Of a stretch of 64,000 bases of DNA, positions 1 to 8,806 are shown piece by piece. The stretch is from an uncultured Agathobaculum sp. (GTDB lineage: Bacteria > Bacillota > Clostridia > Oscillospirales > Butyricicoccaceae): positions 39,119 to 103,118 of the forward strand of contig CAKSVR010000003.1 of NCBI GenBank assembly GCA_934504345.1, read 5' to 3'. Both the position numbers and the translations under genes were made by a program. Every line of letters starts with the position of its first letter. The stretch's first letter is position 1. The notes beneath the pieces are model-generated. The model saw only the letters and a program-made list of their open reading frames with translations. It was not told the origin of the DNA and made no database searches.

Positions 1-1
1 C

Positions 2-1297
2 GGCTGGCTCGCAGAGCTTGGCTTCCATGATTTCGCAGGCTCCACGGCGGTACATATGGTCGGCGGCGTTGCCGCTCTGATCGGTGCAGCCATCCTCGGT
101 CCCCGTATCGGCAAGTACACCAAGGACGGCAAGGCACGCGCTATCCCGGGCCACTCCCTGACGCTCGGCGCACTCGGCTGCTTCATCCTGTGGTTCTGCT
201 GGTTCGGCTTCAACGGCGGTTCTACCGTTGCACTGTCGGGCGGTGGCGCTGAGGTCGCATCCCGCGTATTCGTAACCACCAACATGGCGGCTGCTGTTGC
301 AACCGTAACCGTTATGTGCATCACCTGGATCCGCTACAAGAAGCCGGACGTTTCCATGACGCTGAACGGCTCTCTGGCAGGTCTGGTAGCCATCACCGCA
401 GGCTGCGATATGGTTACTCCGTTCGGTTCGGTTATCATCGGTATCTGCGCGGGCTTTGCAGTCGTATTCGGCATCGAATTTGTCGATCAGAAGCTCAAGG
501 TCGATGATCCGGTCGGCGCTGTCGGCGTACACTGCATCAACGGTGCAATGGGCACCATCCTTACCGGCCTGTTCGCTTACTACAACGGTACGGAAGTTGA
601 GCCTCTCGGCGTATTCTACGGCGGCGGCTTCCACTTCTTCGCAATTCAGGTCCTCGGTGTTGTCGCAGTCATCGCATGGGTTGCTATCACCATGACCATC
701 GTATTCACGGTTATCAAGCACACCATCGGCCTGCGCGTATCCGAGGCTGAGGAGATTATGGGTCTGGATAAGCCCGAGCACGGCCTGTCCTCCGCATACG
801 CAGACTTTATGCCGGTCATTCCGAACGTACTGGGCACCAAGGCTGGCGAAACCGCTGCAAAGATCAAGGACACTATCCCGGTAGCAGTCGAAAAGGCTGT
901 TCCGGTCACCAAGGTGACGACCGAGGGCGCTTCGCACGAGCATAAGCTCAGCAAGGTCGTTATCATCGCAAAGCAGTCCAAGTTTGAGGTGCTCAAGGAA
1001 GCACTGGCAAGCATCGGCGTATCCGGCATGACGGTAACGAATGTTGTCGGCTGCGGCGTACAGAAGGGCGCGCCGGAGTATTACCGCGGCGCAGAGGTCG
1101 ATGTAACGCTGCTGCCCAAGATGAAGATGGAAGTTGTTGTATCCAAGGTTCCGGTTGAAACGGTCGTAGAAACCGTGAAGAAGGTGCTGTACACCGGCCA
1201 TATCGGCGACGGCAAGATCTTCGTTTACGATGTTGAGAACGTTGTAAAGGTTCGTACCGGTGCAGAGGGCTTTGATGCTCTGCAGGACGATAACTAA
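2..1297 (+). CDS. amt: Ammonium transporter with fused C-terminal P-II domain (5'-truncated)
   Basis: The frame is open from base 2, so the gene begins before the window; the first internal ATG at 56 is not the start. The visible N-terminal part (DFAGSTAVHMVGG, then several hydrophobic helices) is the second half of an Amt/Rh ammonium channel. The membrane part ends near 780. After a linker, the last ~115 residues (from about base 940) form a complete GlnB/P-II domain, with the T-loop YYRGAE and the C-terminal GDGKIF segment. Amt-GlnB fusions are known in Clostridia. P-II normally blocks the channel in response to ATP/ADP and 2-oxoglutarate, so the fusion probably makes the transporter self-regulated. 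The encoded protein acts in the cytoplasmic membrane. A strong terminator follows at 1318. Confidence 0.93.
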   Translation, partial: GWLAELGFHDFAGSTAVHMVGGVAALIGAAILGPRIGKYTKDGKARAIPGHSLTLGALGCFILWFCWFGFNGGSTVALSGGGAEVASRVFVTTNMAAAVATVTVMCITWIRYKKPDVSMTLNGSLAGLVAITAGCDMVTPFGSVIIGICAGFAVVFGIEFVDQKLKVDDPVGAVGVHCINGAMGTILTGLFAYYNGTEVEPLGVFYGGGFHFFAIQVLGVVAVIAWVAITMTIVFTVIKHTIGLRVSEAEEIMGLDKPEHGLSSAYADFMPVIPNVLGTKAGETAAKIKDTIPVAVEKAVPVTKVTTEGASHEHKLSKVVIIAKQSKFEVLKEALASIGVSGMTVTNVVGCGVQKGAPEYYRGAEVDVTLLPKMKMEVVVSKVPVETVVETVKKVLYTGHIGDGKIFVYDVENVVKVRTGAEGFDALQDDN

Positions 1298-1317
1298 AAA
1301 CGTTAGAGTGCAATGGG

Positions 1318-1348
1318 AAAGCGCCGAGCGGGAGCTCGGCGCTTTGCT
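1318..1348 (+). terminator. Intrinsic terminator of amt
   Basis: A perfect 12-bp stem (AAAGCGCCGAGC, loop GGGA) is followed by a short T-rich stretch, 20 bases after the amt stop codon. Confidence 0.85.
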
Positions 1349-1765
1349 TTTGCATAGACTGTGATTGCGAATCCGTTTTGGGAAACGGGAGAACGGCGCT
1401 CCCGCGCAGGGCCAAAAGGATAGACAACCTACGGTTTTCTATCCTCTTGGGACTCCAACTTTCCCTTTGGTGCGACCTCGGAGCGACGGAACGCAAGCGT
1501 TCCTACTTAGAGGTGGGACCGAAAAAAGGAACGGCAGTACCGCTACCAATTCATAGGCCGCAAAGCGCCATCCCTCTCACAGCTACGCTCAAGCCGTTAA
1601 CGGTCTGCGACAGTATTGACGCAAAACTAGTGCAATCTGTCGCGATAACGCCGCGACAACGCGAAAAACGTCAGCCGATACCCGTTCCTTTATGCGAGTT
1701 ACCTATGAAGTAGGGCCGTTAGGCCCGTTCGCGAGGCTGCTGAGGGAAAGGCAGGAGTTCAAAGA
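1349..1765. other. Non-coding spacer with hairpins; no gene seen
   Basis: No reading frame here has a ribosome binding site or recognisable product. The stretch contains the dispersed hairpin repeat at 1413-1470, a GGAACGC/GCGTTCC hairpin near 1496, and further short inverted repeats. It ends at a rightward terminator-like hairpin (1766-1797). It may be a decayed mobile repeat or an untranslated RNA. I cannot tell which. Confidence 0.4.
1413..1470. repeat. Dispersed hairpin repeat, GGATAGA family, copy 1
   Basis: The core is an inverted repeat: AAGGATAGA pairs with TCTATCCTCTT across an ~11-base loop. It is followed by a conserved tail, ACTCCA-TTTCC-TTTGG. The same stem and tail occur at 20290-20345. 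Confidence 0.65.
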
Positions 1766-1797
1766 GGGAGGGAAACCGTAGGTGTCCCTCCCTTTTT
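1766..1797 (+). terminator. Terminator-like hairpin
   Basis: GGGAGGGA pairs with TCCCTCCC and is followed by TTTTT. No gene directly upstream needs it, so it either backs up the amt terminator or ends an untranslated transcript from the 1349-1765 spacer. Confidence 0.55.
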
Positions 1798-1929
1798 GCG
1801 CCCGCCGCGCGTGCGGCACGTTCCCGCGCTCCGCAGAGCGCGAAATCCCCAGCCCGGAAACGGTGTATCGCTTCGCAACTCGGTTGCACCGGAGAACGGC
1901 TGCCGCTGAAATGCCGGATAACCGGATTT

Positions 1930-1963
1930 TTGAAAAAGCAAAAGAGGAAAGCCGAAGCTCTCC
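1930..1963 (-). terminator. Intrinsic terminator of trmB
   Basis: Read on the minus strand, GGAGAGC-TTCG-GCTTTCC forms a 7-bp stem with a stable TTCG tetraloop. A T-rich tract follows. It lies just after the trmB stop. Confidence 0.75.
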
Positions 1964-1971
1964 TCCTGCGT

Positions 1972-2631
1972 TTACTTTTTCAGAAATTCCGGCAGACGGC
2001 GGCGAGCCTCCAGCCGATAAATGCGGAATCCCTCGGCGGAGAATTTTTCCTCGTACTCGGTCATCACGTTGCCCTCGAAATCCGAGTTGTGCAGATCGAG
2101 CGAAATGTTCTGGATGAGCCAGCCGAACTGGCAGATCTCCTGCAAGCTCCACTCGAAAAAGCGCTGGTTGTCGGTCTTGAAGCACAGGTCGCCCTGCTGA
2201 CGGAGGATCTCGTCATAAACCTCCAGATAGGCGCGCCAGGTCAGACGGCGCTTGCGCTGACGGTTGGGCGGCCACGGGTCGGAGAAGTTCAGGTAGATGC
2301 GATCGACCTCACCGGGCGCGAACACCTCGCGCAGCTCGGCCGCATCGAACGACACGAACCGCAGATTGGGCAGCGGATGCTGCTGGCAGCGCTCGGCCGC
2401 CATGATGAGCGCGCCCTCTTCACGCTCGACTGCGATGAAGTTCACATCCGGGTGCTGCTCGGCCATGCCGATGGCAAAGCGGCCCTTGCCGCAGCCAATC
2501 TCCAGATGGATGGGCTGGTCGTTGCCGAACAGCGCACGCCACTTGCCGCGCTTTTCTTTCGGCTCGAACGCCATAACGTCCGCACAGGCGGCGAAGCGAA
2601 CGTCCAGATTTTTCTTTTTTCGCATTCTCAT
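1972..2631 (-). CDS. trmB: tRNA (guanine-N7-)-methyltransferase TrmB
   Basis: This 219-residue cytoplasmic enzyme uses S-adenosylmethionine to methylate G46 in the variable loop of tRNAs. The SAM-binding motif is LEIGCGKGRFA (about residues 45-55). The family motif LNFSDPWPPNRQRKRR and the C-terminal TEYEEKF are also present. The reading frame is open for another 66 codons upstream. I chose the ATG at 2631 because AAGGGG lies about 10 bases before it and TrmB proteins normally begin just before this point; the upstream extension is Cys-rich and unlike the family. The gene stands alone, divergent from malQ. Confidence 0.93.
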   Translation of the reverse strand: MRMRKKKNLDVRFAACADVMAFEPKEKRGKWRALFGNDQPIHLEIGCGKGRFAIGMAEQHPDVNFIAVEREEGALIMAAERCQQHPLPNLRFVSFDAAELREVFAPGEVDRIYLNFSDPWPPNRQRKRRLTWRAYLEVYDEILRQQGDLCFKTDNQRFFEWSLQEICQFGWLIQNISLDLHNSDFEGNVMTEYEEKFSAEGFRIYRLEARRRLPEFLKK

Positions 2632-2755
2632 GCGTGATAAACCCCTTACATAAGTATTGTAGTATAGAAAATGTCCGTATATGGTACATTGGGAAAAACA
2701 GGTGCTGTGCAGATGCGTGGGTCTGCGGCGCACCTCCTGCAATAATAGACATAAT

Positions 2756-2785
2756 ATTATAGCATACCGGATGGTGTCTGCACAA
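2756..2785 (-). promoter_or_regulatory. Probable trmB promoter
   Basis: On the minus strand, TTGTGC is followed 18 bases later by a perfect TATAAT. A weaker TATACT/TACAAT cluster lies closer to the gene near 2655. Confidence 0.5.
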
Positions 2786-2855
2786 CAGCAATCTCGGCAA
2801 AATTCGAGAAAAGTCCACAATTTCCACAAAAAATATGCAAATCACAAGATAGTTC

Positions 2856-2884
2856 TTGGTAAAATGCTACATCTGTGTTATAAT
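2856..2884 (+). promoter_or_regulatory. Promoter of malQ
   Basis: TTGGTA, a 17-base spacer and TATAAT. The start site would lie about 25-30 bases before the malQ ATG, giving a short leader. Confidence 0.75.
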
Positions 2885-2918
2885 AACAATAGTTCCACTG
2901 ACAGGGGGAGAGAAAGAA

Positions 2919-4412
2919 ATGTTTAAGCGTTCCAGCGGCGTGCTTGCACACGTCACTTCACTGCCCTCGCCGCACGGCGTAGGCACCATGGGCAAGACCG
3001 CCCGTGATTTTGTAGATTTTCTGGCGACGGCGCACCAGACCTACTGGCAGGTGCTCCCGCTTGGCCATACCGGCTTTGGCGATTCGCCGTACCAGTGCTT
3101 TTCCGCAGCGGCGGGCAATCCGTACCTCATTGACATGGATCTGCTCGTTGAGGACGGTCTGCTGACCGCCGATGAGGTCTGTCAGGGCGACTTCAACGCT
3201 TCGCCGGATACCGCGGATTTCGAGCAGCTGGCCGATACCCGCTGGCCGCTGTTCCGCAAGGCGTACAGCCGCGTGACACCGGCAATGCAGGAAGAGATCG
3301 CCGCATTCACTGAGAAGAACAGCGAATGGCTGCCGGATTATGCGCTGTTCATGGCGCTCAAGGAGGAGAAATACCACCATATGCCGGTCTATATGTGGCC
3401 GGACAAGGCAGTTCGCGACCGCAAGCCCGAGGCTCTCGCCAAGGTGACGGAGGAGCTGCGCGGTGAGGTGGATTTCCGCATTTTCCTGCAATATATCTTC
3501 TTCAAGCAGTGGACGGCGCTGCGCGAATATGCCAACGAAAAGGGCATTCAGATCATCGGCGACATTCCGATTTACGTTTCTGCGGACTCGTCCGATGTGT
3601 GGACACACCCGAAGCTGTTCAAGCTGAAGCCGGACCGCAGCCCGAAGCTGGTGGCAGGCGTACCGCCCGATTATTATTCCGCGACCGGTCAGCTCTGGGG
3701 CAACCCCGTATACGACTGGGCCGCGCACAAGGCCGAGAACTACGCATGGTGGATCTGGCGCATGAGGAGCAACATGGCGCTGTTCGATGTGGTCCGCCTC
3801 GACCACTTCCGCGGCTTTGCGGCGTACTGGGAGGTCGGCGCGGACGAGGAGACTGCCATCAACGGCAAATGGCGCAAGGGTCCGGGCATGGAGCTGTTTA
3901 ACGCCATCGAGAAGGCGCTCGGTCCGGTGCCGCTTATCGCGGAGGATCTCGGCGTGCAGACCGATGAGGTCAAGGAGCTGCTCAAGAAGAGCGGCTTCCC
4001 GGGTATGCGCGTGCTGATCTTCGGCTTCACGCCGGATTACGACAACGAGCACCTGCCGCACAACTATGTGCCCAACAGCATCGTCTACACCTCCACCCAC
4101 GATTCACAGACCGTGTGCGAGCAGGTCATGGACATCTGCTCCGAGCCGGAAAAGCAGTTCGCGTACCGCTATCTGCGTACCTCGCACGCCGAGGCGATGG
4201 GCTGGAGCGCGATCAAGTGCGTGTGGGCTTCGCCTGCGAATATCGCCATGACGACCTTGCAGGATCTGCTGTCGCTCGGCGCGGACTCGCGCATGAACAC
4301 GCCTGCGACCATCGGCGGCAAGAACTGGCGCTGGCGCGTGCGCGCGGAGGCGCTCAATCCGACCGTTTCGTCCATGCTCGGCGAGATCACAAAGACCTAT
4401 ATGCGCGGGTAA
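2919..4412 (+). CDS. malQ: 4-alpha-glucanotransferase (amylomaltase)
   Basis: This 497-residue GH77 enzyme transfers alpha-1,4-glucan chains between maltodextrins in the cytoplasm, releasing glucose. The three catalytic acids are in the expected places: nucleophile Asp in VRLDHFRG (about residue 294), acid/base Glu in IAEDLG (about 341) and Asp in STHDSQ (about 394). The N-terminal SSGVLAHVTSLPSPHGVGTMG is the family signature. The frame is open upstream, but the ATG at 2919 follows AGGGGGAGA and matches the family's usual start. With the GH13 enzyme at 48013 it points to use of starch- or glycogen-derived oligosaccharides. It is followed by a promoter-like TATAAT and hairpin. Confidence 0.96.
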   Translation: MFKRSSGVLAHVTSLPSPHGVGTMGKTARDFVDFLATAHQTYWQVLPLGHTGFGDSPYQCFSAAAGNPYLIDMDLLVEDGLLTADEVCQGDFNASPDTADFEQLADTRWPLFRKAYSRVTPAMQEEIAAFTEKNSEWLPDYALFMALKEEKYHHMPVYMWPDKAVRDRKPEALAKVTEELRGEVDFRIFLQYIFFKQWTALREYANEKGIQIIGDIPIYVSADSSDVWTHPKLFKLKPDRSPKLVAGVPPDYYSATGQLWGNPVYDWAAHKAENYAWWIWRMRSNMALFDVVRLDHFRGFAAYWEVGADEETAINGKWRKGPGMELFNAIEKALGPVPLIAEDLGVQTDEVKELLKKSGFPGMRVLIFGFTPDYDNEHLPHNYVPNSIVYTSTHDSQTVCEQVMDICSEPEKQFAYRYLRTSHAEAMGWSAIKCVWASPANIAMTTLQDLLSLGADSRMNTPATIGGKNWRWRVRAEALNPTVSSMLGEITKTYMRG

Positions 4413-4422
4413 GAAAATATGC

Positions 4423-4461
4423 TATAATGATACCGCATCACACAAAGCTGTGGTGCGGTAT
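4423..4461 (+). promoter_or_regulatory. TATAAT box followed by a 13-bp hairpin
   Basis: A TATAAT at 4423-4428 has only a weak -35 (TATGCG, 17-base spacer). Immediately after it, ATACCGCATCACA pairs with TGTGGTGCGGTAT (4430-4461; one G-T pair, loop CAAAGC). It may terminate malQ transcription, although the T-tract is poor. If TATAAT is a real promoter it would form the very 5' end of the next gene's message. Confidence 0.45.
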
Positions 4462-4500
4462 TTGTATGTTGTGGACTGGACAGAAAAAGGACGAATGTTT

Positions 4501-5739
4501 ATGAAGATAACCACCGCGATTTTTGATTTAGACGGCACGCTGCTCAACACGCTCGGCGACCTGTGTGACAGCGTGACCTATGCCGTGGAGAAGCACGGCT
4601 TTCCGCCGGTGAGCGTGGAGCAGACCCGTATCCGTGTCGGCAACGGCGTGCGGAAGCTGGTCGAGCGCTCCATCCCGGAGGACAGGCGTACGGAGGCGCT
4701 CATCGACAGCTGTCTGGCGGACTTCCGCGCGATGTACGGCGAACACATGATGAATCGCACCCATCCGTATGAGGGCATCGTTCCCATGCTCGAAGCGCTG
4801 AAAGAGAACGGCGTGACGGTTGGCGTGCTGTCGAACAAGTACGACACCGCCGCAAAGGCGCTCATCGAGCACTATTTCGGCGGGCTGGTAAGCATCACCT
4901 ACGGCGAACGCCCGAACATCCCGCGCAAGCCCGATCCTACGAGTGTGCTCGGACTGCTGGACGAGCTGGGCGGTCAAAAGGCAACCACGCTGTACATCGG
5001 TGACAGCGCGACCGATATGCAGACCGCCGTCAATGCGGGCTTGACCGCTGTGGGCGTTGCATGGGGCTTCCGCTCGACGGAGGAGCTGTGGCAGTCCGGC
5101 GCGGATGCGGTGGTGAACACTCCGGCGGAGCTGCTGCCGCTGTTCGAGCACGGCGTACACGATTTGGAGCGCATCGGCAAAGCATTCACCGAACGCGGGT
5201 TCGGGTTTCACTATTTCGGCACCGCAGACGAGGCCGCCGCATACCTGAAGGACACCTGTGCGGGCCATTCTGTGTCCATGGGCGGCTCGATGACGATGAA
5301 GGAGCTGGGATTCCCGGAAAACTTCGCGGAGAGCACAGAATGCCACTGGCACTGGATCGACAAAGGCGTGTACTGCCAGACACCGGACATCTACCTGTCC
5401 TCCGCGAACGGGCTGAGCGAAACCGGCGAGATCGTCAACATCGACGGCAAGTGCAACCGTGCGGCGGCGACACTGTTCGGCCCGAAGCGCTGCATTTTCG
5501 TGTGCGGCGTGAACAAGCTGCGTCCGGATTTACAGAGCGCCGTCGAGCGGGCAAGGAACATCGCCGCACCGCGCAACGCCAAGCGGCTGGAAAAGAAAAC
5601 GCCCTGTGCCTTCGACGGCAAGTGCCACGATTGCAGGAGCCCGGAGCGTATCTGCCGCGCGATGGTCGTCCACATGGGCGTGCCGAGCGGGTTTGAAAGC
5701 TGTGAGGTCGTGCTCATTGGTGAAAAACTGGGCTTCTGA
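4501..5739 (+). CDS. HAD-family phosphatase fused to a LUD domain
   Basis: Two domains in 412 residues. Residues 1 to ~215 are a HAD subfamily IA phosphatase of the phosphoglycolate phosphatase/PpaX type: nucleophile motif DLDGTL, LSNK as motif II, Lys in RKPDP, and GDSATD as the metal-binding motif. Residues ~220-412 are a LUD (DUF162/LutC-like) domain, with MGGSMT, SSANG, GEIVNIDG, FVCGVNK and a Cys cluster CHDCRSPERIC. LUD proteins are linked to lactate oxidation or are of unknown role. The substrate of the fusion is unknown. I chose ATG 4501 over ATG 4495: AAGGA lies 9 bases before the former but only 3 before the latter. The gene ends at a bidirectional terminator. Confidence 0.85.
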   Translation: MKITTAIFDLDGTLLNTLGDLCDSVTYAVEKHGFPPVSVEQTRIRVGNGVRKLVERSIPEDRRTEALIDSCLADFRAMYGEHMMNRTHPYEGIVPMLEALKENGVTVGVLSNKYDTAAKALIEHYFGGLVSITYGERPNIPRKPDPTSVLGLLDELGGQKATTLYIGDSATDMQTAVNAGLTAVGVAWGFRSTEELWQSGADAVVNTPAELLPLFEHGVHDLERIGKAFTERGFGFHYFGTADEAAAYLKDTCAGHSVSMGGSMTMKELGFPENFAESTECHWHWIDKGVYCQTPDIYLSSANGLSETGEIVNIDGKCNRAAATLFGPKRCIFVCGVNKLRPDLQSAVERARNIAAPRNAKRLEKKTPCAFDGKCHDCRSPERICRAMVVHMGVPSGFESCEVVLIGEKLGF

Positions 5740-5746
5740 CAAAACG

Positions 5747-5783
5747 AAAACCGTGTATTTCTGAGAGAATACACGGTTTTTGT
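5747..5783. terminator. Bidirectional terminator
   Basis: AAAACCGTGTATT pairs with AATACACGGTTTT, with A- and T-runs on both sides. It serves the HAD-LUD gene and the convergent AEC transporter, whose stop codon overlaps the right edge. Confidence 0.85.
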
Positions 5784-6715
5784 TAAATGAGCGCCTCGAA
5801 CACCCAGACCATCAGCGGCATGGTGACGATGGACAGCAGGGTGGTGAGCACATACAGCGCGCTGGCGTGCTCGGCATCGCAGTCGTAGAGCTGCGCCATC
5901 GAGGTGACGGTAGCGCACGCGGGCGTGATGCACGCCAGATACACGGTCAGCAGGATGCTGTGTCCGTCGGGTATCCAGTCCGCCGCACCGATAATGCGGA
6001 GCAGCACCGCCGTGATGAGCGGGCAGACGAGCAGGCGCAGCACGACCGGCACATAATGCCGCCAGCGGGTGAACAGCGCACGCAGAGAGGACTCTGCGAT
6101 GACCATGCCGGCCAGCAGCATACCCAGCGAACCGACCATCGCGCCGAGCTGCGAGAACAGGTCGCCGACCAGGCTGGGCAGCGGCAGCCGGAACACGAAC
6201 AGCGCACCGCCGATCAAAATGGCGATGATGTTCACGTTGCCGATGATCTTTTTCCACTCGAAGCCGCGCGTGCCGCAGAGCAGACTGCGGCAGTGTGTCC
6301 ACAGGAGGATCTGCTGCACCACGATGAACGCGCAGGAGTAGATAACGTATCCCTCGCCGAGCAGCGCCCGCACGAGCGGGATGACCAGAATGCCTGCATT
6401 TGTGTAGACAACGCAGGTGCGCTCGATCACATCCAGCCGCAGCGGACGGCGCAGCAGCCGCGCGATGAGCAGCAGCAGCGCGTGCAGCGCAGCCGCCAGC
6501 ACAAAGGCGTACAGCAGTCCGGTGACAACGGCGGGCGAGTAATCCACCTGAAAGGCGTTGATGATAACGCACGGCATGACGGCGTATACCATGATGACCG
6601 ACAGCACGCGGCTGTCCGCACTTTTGAGCAGCCGGGTCTTGACGAGCGCGCAGCCGATCAGCAGCACGAGGAACAGCTCCGCGACCTGCTGCGCCAGAAT
6701 TATACTGATTTGCAT
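5783..6715 (-). CDS. AEC (auxin efflux carrier) family transporter
   Basis: A 310-residue integral membrane protein with about ten hydrophobic helices, starting MQISIILAQQVAELFLVLLIG. The pattern and length fit the AEC/PIN-like family (Pfam Mem_trans). Bacterial members export or exchange organic acids such as malate, but the substrate cannot be read from the sequence. The start is an ATG preceded by a weak AAGTGA. It lies downstream of fhs on the same strand, with a GAGTGGAGA palindromic repeat between the two genes. No separate promoter was recognised, so it may be co-transcribed with fhs. Confidence 0.85.
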   Translation of the reverse strand: MQISIILAQQVAELFLVLLIGCALVKTRLLKSADSRVLSVIMVYAVMPCVIINAFQVDYSPAVVTGLLYAFVLAAALHALLLLIARLLRRPLRLDVIERTCVVYTNAGILVIPLVRALLGEGYVIYSCAFIVVQQILLWTHCRSLLCGTRGFEWKKIIGNVNIIAILIGGALFVFRLPLPSLVGDLFSQLGAMVGSLGMLLAGMVIAESSLRALFTRWRHYVPVVLRLLVCPLITAVLLRIIGAADWIPDGHSILLTVYLACITPACATVTSMAQLYDCDAEHASALYVLTTLLSIVTMPLMVWVFEALI

Positions 6716-6740
6716 AAACTATCACTTTCGCAGTAAAAAA

Positions 6741-6818
6741 GAGTGAAGAGTGGAGCGTGAGGAGTGGAGAGCATACCGGTTTTGCAGCTCTCCACTCTCA
6801 ACTCTCCAATCTCCACCC
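6741..6818. repeat. GAGTGGAGA inverted-array repeat, copy 1
   Basis: A left arm of degenerate GAGTGGAGA-type units (6741-6772) faces a right arm of CTCTCCACT-type units (about 6786-6818) across a short loop. It can fold into one long hairpin. Related copies are at 20560 and 43064. Confidence 0.75.
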
Positions 6819-6822
6819 TTAC

Positions 6823-8493
6823 TTAAAACAGTCCCGTGATCTTACCGTTGTTATCAACGTCGATCTTCTCGGCGGCCGGAACCTTGGGCAGACCGGGCAT
6901 GGTCATAATGGAGCCGGTTTCGACAACGACGAAGCCTGCACCGGCAGAAAGACGGGCGGTGCGGACGTTCATCACGAACTCGGTCGGACGGCCGAGCAGT
7001 GCGGCATCGTCGGACAGGGAATACTGCGTTTTGGCAACGCATACCGGCAGATTGCCGTAGCCCATCTCGGTGATGTTCGCCAGCTCTTTCTTTGCGGCGG
7101 GCGCGATGGTCACGCCGAGTGCGCCGTAAATGTCCTTGGCGATCTTGCGGATCTTGTCCTCGAGCGGGAGGGAATCCTCGTACAGCATATGGAAGTCCGC
7201 CTTGCCCTCATCGAGCACAGCGAGGACCTCGTTTGCCAGCGCTTCGCCGCCTTCGCCGCCCTTGGCGAATACCTCGGAGAGCGCTACGCGCACGCCGCGC
7301 TCGGCACAGTGCGCGCGGATGAAGTCCATCTCCTCATCGGTGTCGGTCGGGAATGCGTTGATGGCAACAACGACCGGCACGCCGAACTTCTTCATGTTGT
7401 CCAGATGTGCATCCAGATTGCAGATGCCGTGCTCGAGCGCCGCCATGTTCGGCTGGTTGAGGTCAGCCTTGGCAACGCCGCCGTTGTACTTGAGCGCGCG
7501 GACAGTCGCTACCAGCACGATGCAGTCCGGCGCCAGACCGGCCTTGCGGCACTTGATGTCCATAAACTTCTCCGCACCGAGGTCAGCGCCGAAGCCAGCC
7601 TCGGTGATGGCGATGTCGCCCAGCTTGAGCGCCAGCTTGGTCGCCTGTACGCTGTTGCAGCCGTGCGCGATGTTCGCGAACGGGCCGCCGTGCATCAGAC
7701 AGGGCGTGCCCTCGAGCGTCTGGATGAGATTGGGCTTGATGGCATCCTTCATCAGTGCCGTCATCGCACCCTCGGCGTGCAGGTCGCGGGCGTAGATCGG
7801 CTTGCCGGCGTAGGTGTACGCCACCAGAATATCACCGAAACGCTTTTTCAGGTCGTCCAGATCCGCGGCCAGACACAGGATAGCCATGACCTCGGAGGCT
7901 ACGGTGATCATGAAGTGATCCTCGCGCGGCACGCCGTTCACCTTGCCGCCCAGACCGATGGTGATGTTGCGGAGGGCACGGTCGTTCATGTCCATCACGC
8001 GGGTGAACACGATGCGGCGCGGATCGATGTTCAGCAGATTGCCCTGCTGCATATGGTTGTCCAGCATGGCGCAGAGCAGATTGTTCGCCGCCGTGATGGC
8101 GTGCATATCGCCGGTGAAGTGCAGGTTGATGTCCTCCATCGGCACGACCTGTGCGTAGCCGCCGCCGGCCGCGCCGCCCTTGATGCCGAATACCGGGCCG
8201 AGCGACGGCTCGCGCAGCGCGATGATGGCGTTCTTGCCCAGACGGCACATCGCCTGGCCCAGACCGACCGAGGTCGTGGTCTTGCCTTCGCCTGCCGGCG
8301 TGGGATTGATGGCGGTGACGAGCACCAGCTTGCCGTTTTCCTTGTCCTTTACCTTGGTCCAGACATCTGCGGACAGCTTGGCCTTGTACTTGCCGTACAG
8401 CTCCAGATCGTCGGCATCCAGACCGGCAGCTGCGGCTACCTCGGTGATGGGGCGCATCTGGCAGCCCTGCGCGATTTCAATATCGGATAACAT
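6823..8493 (-). CDS. fhs: Formate-tetrahydrofolate ligase
   Basis: This 556-residue cytoplasmic enzyme makes 10-formyl-tetrahydrofolate from formate, ATP and THF. It feeds purine synthesis, fMet-tRNA and, in acetogens, the Wood-Ljungdahl methyl branch. The ATP-binding motif is [17 protein letters not shown] (about residues 65-81), followed by [19 protein letters not shown], both typical of the family. The frame extends upstream, but the ATG at 8493 has AGGAGGAG 5-8 bases before it and gives the standard N-terminus. No other Wood-Ljungdahl gene is in the window, so a role in ordinary C1 metabolism is enough to explain it. Confidence 0.97.
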   Translation of the reverse strand: MLSDIEIAQGCQMRPITEVAAAAGLDADDLELYGKYKAKLSADVWTKVKDKENGKLVLVTAINPTPAGEGKTTTSVGLGQAMCRLGKNAIIALREPSLGPVFGIKGGAAGGGYAQVVPMEDINLHFTGDMHAITAANNLLCAMLDNHMQQGNLLNIDPRRIVFTRVMDMNDRALRNITIGLGGKVNGVPREDHFMITVASEVMAILCLAADLDDLKKRFGDILVAYTYAGKPIYARDLHAEGAMTALMKDAIKPNLIQTLEGTPCLMHGGPFANIAHGCNSVQATKLALKLGDIAITEAGFGADLGAEKFMDIKCRKAGLAPDCIVLVATVRALKYNGGVAKADLNQPNMAALEHGICNLDAHLDNMKKFGVPVVVAINAFPTDTDEEMDFIRAHCAERGVRVALSEVFAKGGEGGEALANEVLAVLDEGKADFHMLYEDSLPLEDKIRKIAKDIYGALGVTIAPAAKKELANITEMGYGNLPVCVAKTQYSLSDDAALLGRPTEFVMNVRTARLSAGAGFVVVETGSIMTMPGLPKVPAAEKIDVDNNGKITGLF

Positions 8494-8535
8494 GAAAACT
8501 CCTCCTCTATCTTGCATCGGATAGCATATAGATTC

Positions 8536-8564
8536 ATTATAACAATACTTGGCCGAGTTTTCCA
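8536..8564 (-). promoter_or_regulatory. Promoter of fhs
   Basis: On the minus strand: TGGAAA, a 17-base spacer and TATAAT. The -10 box is about 45 bases before the fhs ATG. Confidence 0.6.
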
Positions 8565-8649
8565 TAATAGAGAGCGAAAAATTTGCCGAAATTGTTACTC
8601 GCAAACCGGGCAGCGTTGTGGTATCATATAGAAATGTAATTCGTTATCT

Positions 8650-8789
8650 TAATTAGTAATGAGTAATTAGGAATTAGTAATTATATGCAGAGGTCTGCGG
8701 CGTGCAGCGGAATCGCACAGCGAAGATACCGCAGCACTGGTGCGGCAGCACCTTTCATTACTAATTACTCATTACTAATTCCTAATTAG
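8650..8789. repeat. ATTAGTAAT inverted-array palindrome
   Basis: A 34-base left arm of repeated TAATTAGTAATGAG-like units (8650-8683) is inverted as the right arm (8756-8789). The arms enclose ~70 bases of GC-rich, hairpin-forming DNA. The right arm ends 17 bases before the next start codon, so the element would be in the 5' leader of the SEDS gene. Confidence 0.75.
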
Positions 8790-8806
8790 AAGAAAAGGGT
8801 TTTGCA

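Noticed and set aside
1378..1713. A 111-codon frame in the spacer after amt
   Set aside because: No ribosome binding site, no family resemblance, and the first part is the GGATAGA hairpin repeat also seen in non-coding DNA at 20290.
6757..8490. 577-codon frame opposite fhs, and similar long antisense frames opposite rnj, thrC, tig, clpX and the amidase
   Set aside because: Each is fully covered by a well-supported gene on the other strand and lacks its own start signals.
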